Shown here one piece after another: positions 34,675 through 47,015 of a stretch of 64,000 nucleotides of DNA. The DNA is from Salegentibacter maritimus (GTDB lineage: Bacteria; Bacteroidota; Bacteroidia; Flavobacteriales; Flavobacteriaceae), in contig NZ_JAEHOK010000009.1 of assembly GCF_016236915.1 (NCBI RefSeq), positions 107,572 to 171,571 of the forward strand. Direction: 5' to 3'. The notes beneath the pieces are model-generated. The model was not told where the DNA came from, did not search any database, and saw nothing but the letters and a program-made list of their open reading frames with translations. Every line of letters begins with the position of its first letter. Position 1 is the stretch's first letter. The translations under genes were made by a program, and so were the position numbers.

Positions 34675-36273
34675 TCAATAAAATATGATGTAAATAATTA
34701 GCATTACAATAACCAATGTAGCACTAAGTAAGTTTACGGTTTTGGAAGGCGTTTTCATTGTTAAGTAAAAGCCTTCCGGGATGGTTTGTTTGGTTTTATC
34801 CAAAATTGAAGTCGAAAAATAGATCACGGAAGAAATAATAAAATAAATATAGGTTTGTCTTAACCAATTGATATCTAAACCGGCTGGATTTGAGATATAG
34901 TTTTCTAAACCATAAATGGTCATATACTTTTCAATATAGAACACACTGGCAGCGAATAGACTACCACCAATTAGGGTCCAAAAGGAAGCATTTGCAGTTC
35001 CTTTATGTGAAATAACACCCCATAGAAAAACTGCTACAATAGAAGGTGCAAAAATACCGAACATTTGGTTTATTAATTCAAATATAGCCCCCAGATTTCC
35101 TAAAAATGGCGACCAGATTACGGCCAATAACAATACTAGCACAGCAGTTATCCTTCCAATCCTGATTTTTGTTTTATCGGCAAGATTGGTTTTTAACTTG
35201 TCAAACACATCAAACACAATTAGAGTGGAACAGCTGTTTAATGCGGCAGCAACACTGCTCATTACGGCGGCCAATAATGCGGCAATCATCAAGCCCTTTA
35301 ACCCAATGGGCATTAAATTCATAATTAAAATGGGTAATACATTTTTGGTGTCGCTTCCTATTTGATCATGGAATAGTGCAAAAGCCAAAATACCTGGTAC
35401 TACCATTATAAAGACCGGCAAAATCTTGAGAAAACCTGCGAAAATAGCTCCTAATTTAGCCTGTTTTTCATTTTTAGCACCCAAAGTACGTTGTACTATA
35501 GTTTGATCGGTACACCAATACCATATTCCCAATATTAAATGGCCCAGGAGAATATCCATAAAAGTGAAGCCTTTTTTAGCCGAATCAAAATCTACCGCCA
35601 TTAAGCGATCTGGATCTACTGCTTCCTTGAATTCATGATACGAATGAATACCGATATCTGGTAATTCTAAAATAGCCAAAATAGTAATGGTAAGAGATCC
35701 AAAAATAAGTACGATAGTTTGTACGCTTTCTGTTATCACTACAGATGTTAGCCCGCCAATAATGGTATAAATACCTGTAGCCAGTGCAATTATTATAATA
35801 GAAAGCACAATATTAATTCCAAAGATTTTTTCAAAAACCACGGCTCCGGCATAAAAGCTTACCCCAATATGCATAAACAACGCGGCCATAATGCTAAATA
35901 TCGCTAAAACAACCCTGGATCGGTTATCATATCTTTTTTCTAAAAATTCCGGAAGGGTAGTAACTTTTGTTCGTAAATAGAAAGGAATAAATATAAAGGC
36001 CAGGATAAGTAGTTCAAATGCTGAAAACCATTCAAAATTACCCCAAACAATACCATCTTTGTAGCCAGATTCTGCAAGGCCCACTAAATGTATCGTAGAA
36101 ATATTAGAGGCAAATAAGGATGCTCCAATTACGCCCCAGGTTAGTGATTTACCAGCCAGAAAGTAATCTTTAGTGGTGCTTTTGCGTTTTCGGGAATACC
36201 AAAGCCCAACAAAAATAATTGCTAACAGGTAAATTATAATTATGCTTACATCTATAGTAGCGATTGAACCCAT
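34675..36273 (-). CDS. Sodium:solute symporter (SSS family), SGLT-like sugar transporter
   Basis: 532 residues and about 14 hydrophobic segments spread from residue 8 to the end. It begins with a membrane helix (I-I-I-I-Y-L-L-A-I-I-F-V-G-L-W), then D-Y-F-L-A-G-K-S-L-T-W near 36-46 and G-A-S-L-F-A-S-N-I-S near 50, all typical of SSS/SGLT. The family takes up sugars, amino acids or vitamins with Na+. It is the only inner-membrane sugar transporter seen in the window. It is the first gene of the operon with the dehydrogenase, the fuconate-dehydratase-like enzyme and TetR, so its likely substrate is the sugar of that pathway, perhaps fucose. Confidence 0.88.
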   Translation of the reverse strand: MGSIATIDVSIIIIYLLAIIFVGLWYSRKRKSTTKDYFLAGKSLTWGVIGASLFASNISTIHLVGLAESGYKDGIVWGNFEWFSAFELLILAFIFIPFYLRTKVTTLPEFLEKRYDNRSRVVLAIFSIMAALFMHIGVSFYAGAVVFEKIFGINIVLSIIIIALATGIYTIIGGLTSVVITESVQTIVLIFGSLTITILAILELPDIGIHSYHEFKEAVDPDRLMAVDFDSAKKGFTFMDILLGHLILGIWYWCTDQTIVQRTLGAKNEKQAKLGAIFAGFLKILPVFIMVVPGILAFALFHDQIGSDTKNVLPILIMNLMPIGLKGLMIAALLAAVMSSVAAALNSCSTLIVFDVFDKLKTNLADKTKIRIGRITAVLVLLLAVIWSPFLGNLGAIFELINQMFGIFAPSIVAVFLWGVISHKGTANASFWTLIGGSLFAASVFYIEKYMTIYGLENYISNPAGLDINWLRQTYIYFIISSVIYFSTSILDKTKQTIPEGFYLTMKTPSKTVNLLSATLVIVMLIIYIIFY

Positions 36274-36805
36274 ACAATAAAGAGTCTAATATTTTATGTT
36301 AAATAACTTCAAAATCAAATATAATATATTTTAGGTCAAATGCACTAATTAAATATCTTATCTATTAATTATCTTTTAATTACACTTATTTTCACGCTTT
36401 TTCGTTATTTGAGTTTTTTGAAATAACCTTAGTAGGCTAGTTCACTAAGTTTTGGTTTATAGAAAATACCGTATCGGTTTTTTATTACAGTGGTGTTAGA
36501 TTGTGCTCTTTTTTTTTCACCATAGTACTCCTCTTGGAGGTGATTTTATATCTGCCTTAATTGCAAATAGCGGTTTCTTTGATACTATGCTTTTAAAGTG
36601 GTCTTTTGTTATAAAGATAAAACTAGCTTTTACTCGCTAGTCTAGATTTAAATGTTTCGATAATTACGTCCAACTCCAGAAATTCTTTTATTTAATGACT
36701 CGTGGGCTTACGTGAGTTAATTTACTCACTTAAAAGCAAAAAGACTTCCAAATATTGCCAATCCTGCAAAAAGGAAAATCAATAAGGCTACACTTATTAG
36801 TGATA
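36274..36805. other. Noncoding region between the symporter and the susC remnant
   Basis: No intact gene. On the minus strand a TATATTTG -7-like element (plus 36316-36323) lies about 45 bases before the symporter start. A 34-codon open stretch without a start (36729-36830, minus) encodes a strongly hydrophobic helix and appears to be the tail of some other gene joined to the susC remnant. Confidence 0.5.
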
Positions 36806-37015
36806 TTATAAGTCCGGAAATGGTGAGGCTCTAGATTCTCCATCAAAATCGGTCATCGTTCCGTTAGAAGTACCTTTCTCAATAATATTGGCACTAGGTA
36901 CGGGGATACCCGTTTTTGTATCTAGTACCGTTCCTGTTACAATAATGTTCTCCTGGGCATAGACCCCTGAAAACATTAAGCAAAAGAAAAGTACAAATAC
37001 GTAGCTGTTCTTCAT
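36806..37015 (-). pseudogene. Broken susC: signal peptide and N-terminal domain only
   Basis: 69 residues remain. A signal peptide (M-K-N-S-Y-V-F-V-L-F-F-C-L-M-F-S-G-V-Y-A, then Q) and the first half of the beta-sandwich domain up to T-M-T-D-F-D-G-E are followed by unrelated residues and a stop. The pattern N-I-I-E-K-G-T-S-N-G-T-M-T-D-F-D-G is exactly that of SusC starts in this window, whose proteins run to about 1000 residues. The sequence beyond the break, in another frame, encodes a hydrophobic tail (36729-36830), so a deletion joined two genes near 36830-36840. The upstream palindrome at 37061-37080 survives. No partner susD is left. Confidence 0.85.
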
Positions 37016-37060
37016 AATTACTTTGGATTTTGTTGGTTATTGGTTTAATAAATTTTTATA

Positions 37061-37080
37061 ACGAAAATAAAATGTTTCGT
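37061..37080 (-). promoter_or_regulatory. ACGAAA-N8-TTTCGT palindrome upstream of the susC remnant
   Basis: Arms 37061-37066 and 37075-37080 are exact, 46-65 bases before the remnant start. The arms match those at 7189-7208 before susC 1, and the next bases toward the gene (TTATAA-AATTTAT type) are also similar. The 37-bp block is not present here. Confidence 0.5.
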
Positions 37081-37258
37081 TAATGTTGTGCTAATATATT
37101 TAAGTTAATTAATAAACAAAAAATTATTAAAAAAATTTAGTTTTAGGTAGTAGTTGGGGTGATGTATTGTCGTTTAATGAAATGTATCTTCGGTTTTATA
37201 AGACTAGGAAGGTTTTTTAGGAATATAACCTTCTTAAAACATAAAAATATTTTCGTAA

Positions 37259-40399
<3,141 letters not shown>

Positions 40400-40420
40400 G
40401 TATTTAAAAGTAAAAAATAG

Positions 40421-41830
40421 ATGAAAAAATATATTAGCATAGCTGTCATGAGCCTTATTTTAAGTGCTTGTGGCAGTAATGCTTCAAAAGAAGAGAAGAA
40501 GCCAAATATTGTTTTTATTATGGCTGATGATTTGGGGATTGGTGATTTGGGGGTGTACGGTCAGGATGTTTTTGAGACTCCTAATATCGATAAGCTGGCT
40601 GCTGAAGGCATGAAGTTTGAAAATTTTTATGCCGGTAGTACTGTTTGTGCTCCTTCACGTGCGGCTTTGTTGACCGGGCAGCATACCGGGAGTACTCATG
40701 TTAGGGGGAATGGGGAATTTCCTCTTGATCCAGATAAAAAGATTATTCCCGAGATCTTAAAAGAACAAGGTTATACTACCGGAATGTATGGTAAGTGGGG
40801 CTTGGGTTTAAAAGGTTCTTCAGGTTCGCCTGAAAAGAGAGGTTGGGACGAATTAAAAGGTCATTTGCATCATGTAGATGCTCATTTTCAAAGGCCTGAT
40901 TCTCTTGATGTGATTAAGCAGGGTAAGTTGGAAAAGGAAAAAACGCCTGAAAACAGCTACGCAAACGAATTGTTTACAGATGCTGCAGTTAATTTTATTG
41001 AAAACCAGGAAGCCGGCAATCCCTTTTTTCTTTACCTGTCTTTTACAATTCCGCACGCAGAACTCCTTGTTCCTAATGAATTTATGGAAAACCACCTTAC
41101 CGAAGATGGTGAAAGTAAATATAAACCCGAAAAAGCCTGGCCGGAAGGACGTCATTATGGAGGGCAAAAATATCCAAAAGCGGCCTATGCAGCATTGGTT
41201 GAGAGTATAGATGCTTATGTTGGTCGGGTAATGGATGCGCTTAAACAAAAGGGGTATGATGAGAATACCTTAATAGTGTTTACAAGTGATAATGGTACGC
41301 ACCTGGAAGGAGGAAGAACCCAGGCGGATGTAGATTACTTTAAAAGTAGTGGCGTGCATAGAGGGGTAAAACGTGATCTTTATGAAGGTGGAATAAAGGA
41401 ACCTTTTATAGTAAGGTGGCCGGCCGTTGTTGAGGCGGGAACTACTAGCGATTTTAAAGGAGCTTTTTGGGATGTTTATCCTACTTTTTCTGAGATTGTA
41501 GGTTTGCCTATAGAAAACGAGGCAGTAGATGGAATATCATTTCTTCCTACTTTGAGAAATGAAGGAGACCAAAAACAACACGATTACCTCTATTGGGAGT
41601 TTCATGAATTTGGAGGAAAACAGGCTTTGTTAAAAGGTGATTGGAAGGTTGTACGCCTTGGTGTGAATAAAAACCCCGATGCTCCGGTAGAGCTATACAA
41701 TATTTCTAGTGACCCCGGCGAAAACAAAAACCTTGCAGAAACTAATCCGGAAAAGGCAAAAGAGTTGCAAATGCTAATGGATTCAGTGAGAACTCCAAAT
41801 GCTAATTTTAATTTTAAGGAAAGTAAGTAA
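40421..41830 (+). CDS. Secreted type I (formylglycine) sulfatase
   Basis: 469 residues. Lipoprotein signal with Cys17 (L-S-A-C), Asp pair 36-37 (M-A-D-D-L-G), formylglycine motif C-A-P-S-R at 76-80 followed by A-A-L-L-T-G, and F-T-S-D-N-G-T near 290. It is an S1 sulfatase, shorter than the two others in the window but complete. It is 21 bases after the GH2 gene and probably co-transcribed with it. The substrate is unknown; sulfated Gal or GlcNAc would suit the GH2 partner (inference). No terminator is seen between it and agaS, 183 bases downstream. Confidence 0.92.
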   Translation: MKKYISIAVMSLILSACGSNASKEEKKPNIVFIMADDLGIGDLGVYGQDVFETPNIDKLAAEGMKFENFYAGSTVCAPSRAALLTGQHTGSTHVRGNGEFPLDPDKKIIPEILKEQGYTTGMYGKWGLGLKGSSGSPEKRGWDELKGHLHHVDAHFQRPDSLDVIKQGKLEKEKTPENSYANELFTDAAVNFIENQEAGNPFFLYLSFTIPHAELLVPNEFMENHLTEDGESKYKPEKAWPEGRHYGGQKYPKAAYAALVESIDAYVGRVMDALKQKGYDENTLIVFTSDNGTHLEGGRTQADVDYFKSSGVHRGVKRDLYEGGIKEPFIVRWPAVVEAGTTSDFKGAFWDVYPTFSEIVGLPIENEAVDGISFLPTLRNEGDQKQHDYLYWEFHEFGGKQALLKGDWKVVRLGVNKNPDAPVELYNISSDPGENKNLAETNPEKAKELQMLMDSVRTPNANFNFKESK

Positions 41831-42013
41831 ACTATTACAATAAGCTTTAAAGTTCCTTTTATAAACAGAGGTGAAGAAATAAATTTTCGTTTAGATAGAA
41901 AATATTTGTTTTTTATATAAATAGAGTATTAAAAATTTTTATTTGATAAAAAAATTATTTTTATTTGAAGAACGAAACATAATGGATTGTTGTAATATTA
42001 TAAGAAGAGTATT

Positions 42014-43159
42014 TTGAAAACAAAAAAATCAGCATATACAAAAAAAGAAATCGAAGGCCAGCCTAAATTGTGGCAGTTGGTTTATAATTTAATTTTGGCA
42101 GAGGAACAAGGGATTAAAGATTTTCTGGTGCCTCTGTTTGAACAAAAAGATTTGGAAATTATACTAACAGGAGCCGGTTCATCGGCGTTTGTTGGGGAAG
42201 CAGCGCAAGGTTTGGTGCAAAAAAATACGGGCTGCCTAACCAGGGCGATAGCAACAACCGATTTGGTGACGCATCCCGAGAGCTTTTTTCCGAATAATAA
42301 TAAACCTGTTCTTTTGGTTTCTTTTGCCCGTTCAGGGAACAGTCCTGAAAGTGTAGAAGCTGTAAACCTTGCCAATAAGTTCTGTTCTAATATCCATCAT
42401 TTGGTAATTACCTGTAATAAAGAAGGTGAACTTTATAAGTATAGTGAGGCCAATACTAAAAATGCTTTAGCTGTTTTGCTTCCTGAAGAGGCCAACGATA
42501 AGAGTTTGGCGATGACAGGAAGTTTTACTTCAATGTTGCTAAGTGTTTTATTAGTGTGTAGTAGGGGTAGTGTAGTAAACTTTGAGCATGAAGTAGGTAA
42601 AATAATTGAGCAGGGAGATCTAATTCTAAATAGTTATGAGCCACTTAAGGAGCTTACACACTTAGATTTTGATAGAGTGGTGTTCCTTGGTTCAGGTCCT
42701 ATGCTAGGTATTGCTCGTGAATGTCATTTGAAATTACAGGAGTTAACCGATGGTAAGGTGGTTTGTAAACACGATTCCTTTTTAGGTTTTAGGCATGGGC
42801 CCAGGGCAGTTACCAACGAAAAGACTCTGGTAGTATATCTTTTTTCAGGATCGGAACACGTTTATCGATATGAACGTGATCTTGCCGTTTCTATTGGTGC
42901 AGATCCAAGGGGTATCTGGTCTTTAAGTGTAGGAAGGAAAGAAGATCAGGAAATCAATGCAAACCTTAACCTTGATTTGCAGTTTGAACAAGATCAGCAA
43001 TTTAATATTGTTCCTGCTACTATAATAGGGCAGGTGCTGGGATATTATAAATCTTTGCAGCTAGGCCTTGATCCGGATAATCCTTCGGTTTCCGGCACGA
43101 TAAGTAGAGTAGTGCAGGGTGTTACAATTTATGATTACCCCGAAAATGTAAATATATGA
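42014..43159 (+). CDS. agaS: AgaS-type galactosamine-6-phosphate deaminase/isomerase (SIS domains)
   Basis: 381 residues. Two SIS sugar-isomerase domains are visible: L-T-G-A-G-S-S-A-F-V-G near 51-61 with S-F-A-R-S-G-N-S-P-E-S near 105, and a second with F-L-G-S-G-P-M near 225 and F-R-H-G-P-R-A-V near 258. AgaS proteins convert galactosamine-6-phosphate to tagatose-6-phosphate. The start is TTG: no ATG occurs in frame before an upstream stop at 41993, and the N-terminus Y-T-K-K-E-I-E-G-Q-P-K-L-W matches the usual start of the family. The kinase gene that follows overlaps it by 4 bases. With the kinases and aldolase after it, it forms the core of a GalNAc pathway. Confidence 0.88.
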   Translation: MKTKKSAYTKKEIEGQPKLWQLVYNLILAEEQGIKDFLVPLFEQKDLEIILTGAGSSAFVGEAAQGLVQKNTGCLTRAIATTDLVTHPESFFPNNNKPVLLVSFARSGNSPESVEAVNLANKFCSNIHHLVITCNKEGELYKYSEANTKNALAVLLPEEANDKSLAMTGSFTSMLLSVLLVCSRGSVVNFEHEVGKIIEQGDLILNSYEPLKELTHLDFDRVVFLGSGPMLGIARECHLKLQELTDGKVVCKHDSFLGFRHGPRAVTNEKTLVVYLFSGSEHVYRYERDLAVSIGADPRGIWSLSVGRKEDQEINANLNLDLQFEQDQQFNIVPATIIGQVLGYYKSLQLGLDPDNPSVSGTISRVVQGVTIYDYPENVNI

Positions 43160-44079
43160 TTCTTAGTCTGTGCTTAAACCCATCCATCGATTCTTATGCG
43201 CATATCAAGGGTTTTGAACCGGGTTCGGTAAACCGCATAGAGAGCCTTAAAGAATACCCCGGTGGAAAGGGGGTTCATGTGGCTATGGCGCTGGCCGAGC
43301 TGGGAGCCAATTCCCGGCTTTTAGGTTTTTGGAGTGGCGCAGCCGGTGAATGGATAAAAAATCAATGTGAAGCACTTAAAGTAGCTTCAAACGGAGTTTC
43401 TGTTTCCGGGAATAACCGCAAATGTTATACTTTTATTTCAGAAAATTCAGCTCTACATCATACAGAATTGTTAGAGCCCGGGCCGACACTTAGTGTTAAT
43501 GATTTTGAAAATTTTTTAGAAGTTTTTCAGAATGAATCGGCTAAGAGTGATTTTGTCTGTATCTCGGGATCCTGCCCTAAAAACGCCCCGGAAGATGCTT
43601 ATGCGCAACTTATTAGAATAGCCAAACAACAGCAAAAAAAAGTTATTCTGGATTGTACAGGTATTCAGCTGGAAAAGGCGCTTGAAGAAGGTTTTTTTGG
43701 AATTCATCTAAACCATATTGAAGCAAAATCCCTTTGTGGTAGTTCCAAAATTGAAGACTTACAGGAATTCTTTGGTGATAAAGTTCAATTAATAGCTCTA
43801 ACCCGTGGAAGTGAAGGTCTGGAATTAGCCTACGAAAATAAAATTATAAAATCCCAAATTAAACTTCCGCGGGAAGAGATAATAAGTACGGTAGGGAGTG
43901 GTGACTGTTTAACCGCAGGAATTGCTTTTGCCTTGCATAAACAACTAAAGCATTCAGAAATAGCTGCCTGGGGTGCCGCCTGTGGTACTGCAAACTGCCT
44001 TAATGAAGACTTGGGAATGTTGAAAAAAGAGGATGTAGAAAGAATGTTGAAAAAGGTGCAAATTAAAACGTATGAGTAG
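43156..44079 (+). CDS. PfkB-family tagatose-6-phosphate (or 1-phospho-sugar) kinase
   Basis: 307 residues, LacC/FruK type. N-P-S-I-D at the start (residues 8-12), Y-P-G-G-K-G-V-H-V-A near 33-42 for sugar binding, and S-T-V-G-S-G-D-C near 240 with the catalytic Asp; the usual G-A-G-D-S is here G-S-G-D-C. It should phosphorylate tagatose-6-phosphate to the 1,6-bisphosphate that the aldolase at 45016 splits. The ATGA overlap with agaS and an 8-base overlap with the next kinase indicate translational coupling. Fructose-1-phosphate kinase activity is the alternative, but the context argues for tagatose-6-phosphate. Confidence 0.82.
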   Translation: MILSLCLNPSIDSYAHIKGFEPGSVNRIESLKEYPGGKGVHVAMALAELGANSRLLGFWSGAAGEWIKNQCEALKVASNGVSVSGNNRKCYTFISENSALHHTELLEPGPTLSVNDFENFLEVFQNESAKSDFVCISGSCPKNAPEDAYAQLIRIAKQQQKKVILDCTGIQLEKALEEGFFGIHLNHIEAKSLCGSSKIEDLQEFFGDKVQLIALTRGSEGLELAYENKIIKSQIKLPREEIISTVGSGDCLTAGIAFALHKQLKHSEIAAWGAACGTANCLNEDLGMLKKEDVERMLKKVQIKTYE

Positions 44080-45016
44080 CAAAAAAATATTGGTAGTTGG
44101 AGAACTTAATATAGATCTCATTTTAAATAATATTCAGGGTTTTCCCGAAGTAGGTGCAGAAAAGGTTGCTGAAAATATGGATTTTACCCTGGGTAGTTCT
44201 TCGGCTATTTTGGCTTCTAATATTGCCTCTCTTGGTATTTCAACTTCCTTTAGCGGATTGTTGGGTAAAGATAATTTTGGGGAATTTATTCTTAACCAAC
44301 TACAGTCTAAAAATGTAGATACCCGTTTTGTTCAATTTAGTGATCAGTATAAAACCGGGATTACCGTAGTGATGAATTATGATCAGGACCGTGCAAATGT
44401 TACCTACTGTGGGGCTATGGATGTTTTTAATATCGACCAGTTGCCATGGGATCATATTCAGGAATTTGACCATCTTCATTTTTCAAATTATTTTCTACAA
44501 GCTGCTATGCGGCCATCTATTGTTGAATTGTTTAAAAAGGCCAAAGAAGCCGGTCTTAGCACTTCTTTAGACTTACAGGTAGACCCTAACGATGCATGGG
44601 ACTTTAACTATAAAGATTGTTTGCCTTATGTAGATGTTTTTCTTCCCAATGAAAATGAAATTATAAAGCTAAGCGGAAAGGATACACTTGAAGATGCGGT
44701 TGAAGAAATAAGAAAGTATAGTAATATTCTTGCTCTTAAACTAGGGGATAAAGGCGGGCGTGTGCTTACGGAAGCAGAAGATATCAGTATAGCACCTTAC
44801 CTGAATAATGCCTATAAAGATGCTATTGGCGCAGGCGATTCTTTTAATGCAGGTTTCCTTAAAAAGTACCTGGAAGGTGCTAGCTTAAAAGACTGTTTAG
44901 AATATGCAAATCTTACGGGTTCTTTGAGTACTACTGCTGCGGGAGGAACCGGTGCATTCGGCCAAAAAGATGAAATTGATATAAAAATTGAACAAATTAG
45001 GAATAAGGAATTATAA
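44072..45016 (+). CDS. Second PfkB-family sugar kinase (candidate GalNAc or galactosamine kinase)
   Basis: 314 residues, ribokinase type. G-E-L-N-I-D-L-I near residues 8-15, the small-lid motif F-T-L-G-S-S-S-A-I near 34, and A-I-G-A-G-D-S-F-N-A-G-F near 250 with the catalytic Asp. It differs from the preceding LacC-type kinase and so is not a simple duplicate. In a pathway with AgaS, tagatose-6-phosphate kinase and aldolase, a kinase for free GalNAc (or galactosamine) is required unless uptake is by a PTS, and none is seen; this gene is the candidate (inference). It overlaps the aldolase gene start by one base. Confidence 0.8.
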   Translation: MSSKKILVVGELNIDLILNNIQGFPEVGAEKVAENMDFTLGSSSAILASNIASLGISTSFSGLLGKDNFGEFILNQLQSKNVDTRFVQFSDQYKTGITVVMNYDQDRANVTYCGAMDVFNIDQLPWDHIQEFDHLHFSNYFLQAAMRPSIVELFKKAKEAGLSTSLDLQVDPNDAWDFNYKDCLPYVDVFLPNENEIIKLSGKDTLEDAVEEIRKYSNILALKLGDKGGRVLTEAEDISIAPYLNNAYKDAIGAGDSFNAGFLKKYLEGASLKDCLEYANLTGSLSTTAAGGTGAFGQKDEIDIKIEQIRNKEL

Positions 45017-45840
45017 TGAAATTAAAAGATAAATTACAGCAATTACGAAGTGAAGGCCGTGGAATTTTAGCCACTAATTTTTATAACGTAGAAACCCTGC
45101 ACGGAGTCTTAGCTGCTGCGGCAGAAATGAACGAACCATTAATCCTGCAACTTACACAGAGCTCTATAGACTATATGGGGCTGGAAACTGCGGTAAATTT
45201 AGGCCGTACCGGGTTGAAACAATTTGGTGTAGAAGGTTGGATACATTTAGATCATGGTGGTTCGGTAGAATTGGCGCAGCGTTGTTTAGACGCCGGTTTT
45301 GATTCGGTAATGATAGATGGTAGTGAACTGCCTTTTGAGGAAAATATAAAAATAACCAAAGAAGTTGTTGAAAGAGCTAAAAAGTATGGGGCACATGTAG
45401 AAGCCGAATTAGGCTATGTGGCTAAGCTAGGGCAATCTCACGACGATAAGGTTTTTACTCAACCCGAAGAGGCTAAGCAATTTGTAGAAGAAACCGGTAT
45501 TGATGCACTTGCCATTGCTATAGGTACTGCACACGGCTTCTATAAGCAAGAACCCGAATTACAATTAGACTTGCTGGAGAGAATTGCTGAAGCTACTCCG
45601 GTAGGATTGGTATTGCACGGAGGTTCTGGGGTTCCCGGTTCACAAATGCAGGCCGCTATTACCCGTGGTATTTGCAAAGTAAACCTGGCTACAGAAATCA
45701 AGAATATTTTTATGAAAACCCTGCAAAGCGAATTGAGAAATAATGAGGAAATAGATTTAAGAAAGGTGTTTCCTGTAGCTACTGCAGAAATAACCAAACT
45801 GGTTAAGGGAAGATTGGAAATAGTAAAAAACAATGTTTAG
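45016..45840 (+). CDS. Class II tagatose/fructose-bisphosphate aldolase (KbaY/GatY-type)
   Basis: 274 residues. The Zn-dependent aldolase barrel has catalytic/zinc D-H at 79-80 (I-H-L-D-H-G-G), H-V-E-A-E-L-G near 129, zinc His in G-T-A-H-G-F-Y near 178 and in V-L-H-G-G-S-G near 207, and the phosphate loop K-V-N-L-A-T-E near 230. Short class II aldolases of this kind split tagatose-1,6-bisphosphate into glyceraldehyde-3-phosphate and dihydroxyacetone phosphate; fructose-bisphosphate is the alternative. It follows the two kinases with a one-base overlap and completes the AgaS route to triose phosphates. Confidence 0.87.
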   Translation: MKLKDKLQQLRSEGRGILATNFYNVETLHGVLAAAAEMNEPLILQLTQSSIDYMGLETAVNLGRTGLKQFGVEGWIHLDHGGSVELAQRCLDAGFDSVMIDGSELPFEENIKITKEVVERAKKYGAHVEAELGYVAKLGQSHDDKVFTQPEEAKQFVEETGIDALAIAIGTAHGFYKQEPELQLDLLERIAEATPVGLVLHGGSGVPGSQMQAAITRGICKVNLATEIKNIFMKTLQSELRNNEEIDLRKVFPVATAEITKLVKGRLEIVKNNV

Positions 45841-45947
45841 AATTAGCAGGTATAAAGAATAATAAGCCTTTAAAATATATGCCAGGGGTTAAGTTTTGGT
45901 AATATTCTTTATTATCTAGCGTTGCTTAAATAGAAAAATTAAATCTT

Positions 45948-46937
45948 ATGATATCAAAATTTATAGACGCTCACGTTCATTTAAACACGCTTTCTTCAGA
46001 GAAAATGGAGAAAATGATGGAGTATAATGCCGGCTTTCTCTCTATAAATACCAATATTCCATTTTTTGAAGGAATTGAGGAGCAGGAAAAGATAATCTTA
46101 GAATTTCAAAAGAAATATCCGGGCAGAATAAAATATTTTACGACTTTCAACTTTAAAAAATGGGGACAGCCCGATTTTGTTGAAGATGCTATTGCGCAAA
46201 TAAAACGTGGTTTAAACAATGGTGCGGTAGGGGTGAAGATATGGAAAGACCTGGGCTTTGATTATCACAAACCAGATGGTAGTTTTGTAATGATAGACGA
46301 CCCAATATTCGACCCTATTTTTGAATATATCCAGGAGAATAATATTATGCTTATAGGGCACCAGGGAGAACCAAGAAATTGTTGGTTGCCACTGGATGAA
46401 ATGACCGTAGATTCAGATAGAAATTATTTTAAAGAACATCCCGAATATCATATGTTCCTTCAAAAAGAATATCCTTCTTACGAAGAGCAAATGCAGGCTA
46501 GAGATAATATGCTGGAAAAATTCCCGGGAATCATTTATGTGGGGCTTCACCTTTTTAGTATGGAGTGGAGTATAGACGAAGTGTCTAAACGCCTAGAGAA
46601 ATACCCTAAAACTTTTACCGATGTTGCCGAAAGGGTTTGTCATTTACAACTCCAGGCAAAAGACAACTGGCAGGGAGTTCGTGACTTTATATTGAAATAT
46701 CAGGACAGGATTATTTACGGTACCGATGTTATAGACGATGGAAATACACCTGCGACCGAAATTGCTGAACGTTTTGAATGGCTATGGAATTTTCATTATG
46801 ATTTCTTTGCAACCGATAAGGTGTTGGAAGCGCCTGAATTTAAAGGAGAATTTAAGGGTTTAAATCTACCTGAAGATGTGGTAGAAAAAATATTCTATTC
46901 TAACGCCAAAAGAATTTACGGATTTACAGATTTTTAA
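45948..46937 (+). CDS. Amidohydrolase-related (PF04909-type) metal-dependent hydrolase
   Basis: 329 residues, cytoplasmic. A TIM-barrel amidohydrolase with D-A-H-V-H (His9, His11) at the first strand, G-V-K-I-W-K near 95, L-I-G-H-Q-G-E near 134, V-G-L-H-L-F near 200 and Y-G-T-D-V near 267, consistent with a metal site of several His and one Asp. The family includes decarboxylases, lactonases and deacetylase-like hydrolases. It is 107 bases after the aldolase and 78 before the GH109 gene on the same strand. The visible pathway lacks a GalNAc or GalNAc-6-phosphate deacetylase, so it could fill that gap, but the classical AgaA/NagA is another amidohydrolase branch; this is inference. Confidence 0.75.
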   Translation: MISKFIDAHVHLNTLSSEKMEKMMEYNAGFLSINTNIPFFEGIEEQEKIILEFQKKYPGRIKYFTTFNFKKWGQPDFVEDAIAQIKRGLNNGAVGVKIWKDLGFDYHKPDGSFVMIDDPIFDPIFEYIQENNIMLIGHQGEPRNCWLPLDEMTVDSDRNYFKEHPEYHMFLQKEYPSYEEQMQARDNMLEKFPGIIYVGLHLFSMEWSIDEVSKRLEKYPKTFTDVAERVCHLQLQAKDNWQGVRDFILKYQDRIIYGTDVIDDGNTPATEIAERFEWLWNFHYDFFATDKVLEAPEFKGEFKGLNLPEDVVEKIFYSNAKRIYGFTDF

Positions 46938-47015
46938 TTAAGAATAAAAAAATCATTTCTACAGGATATAAACTGTTGTTAGGAATGACTGCTCATTAGA
47001 ATTAATACTTTTATT

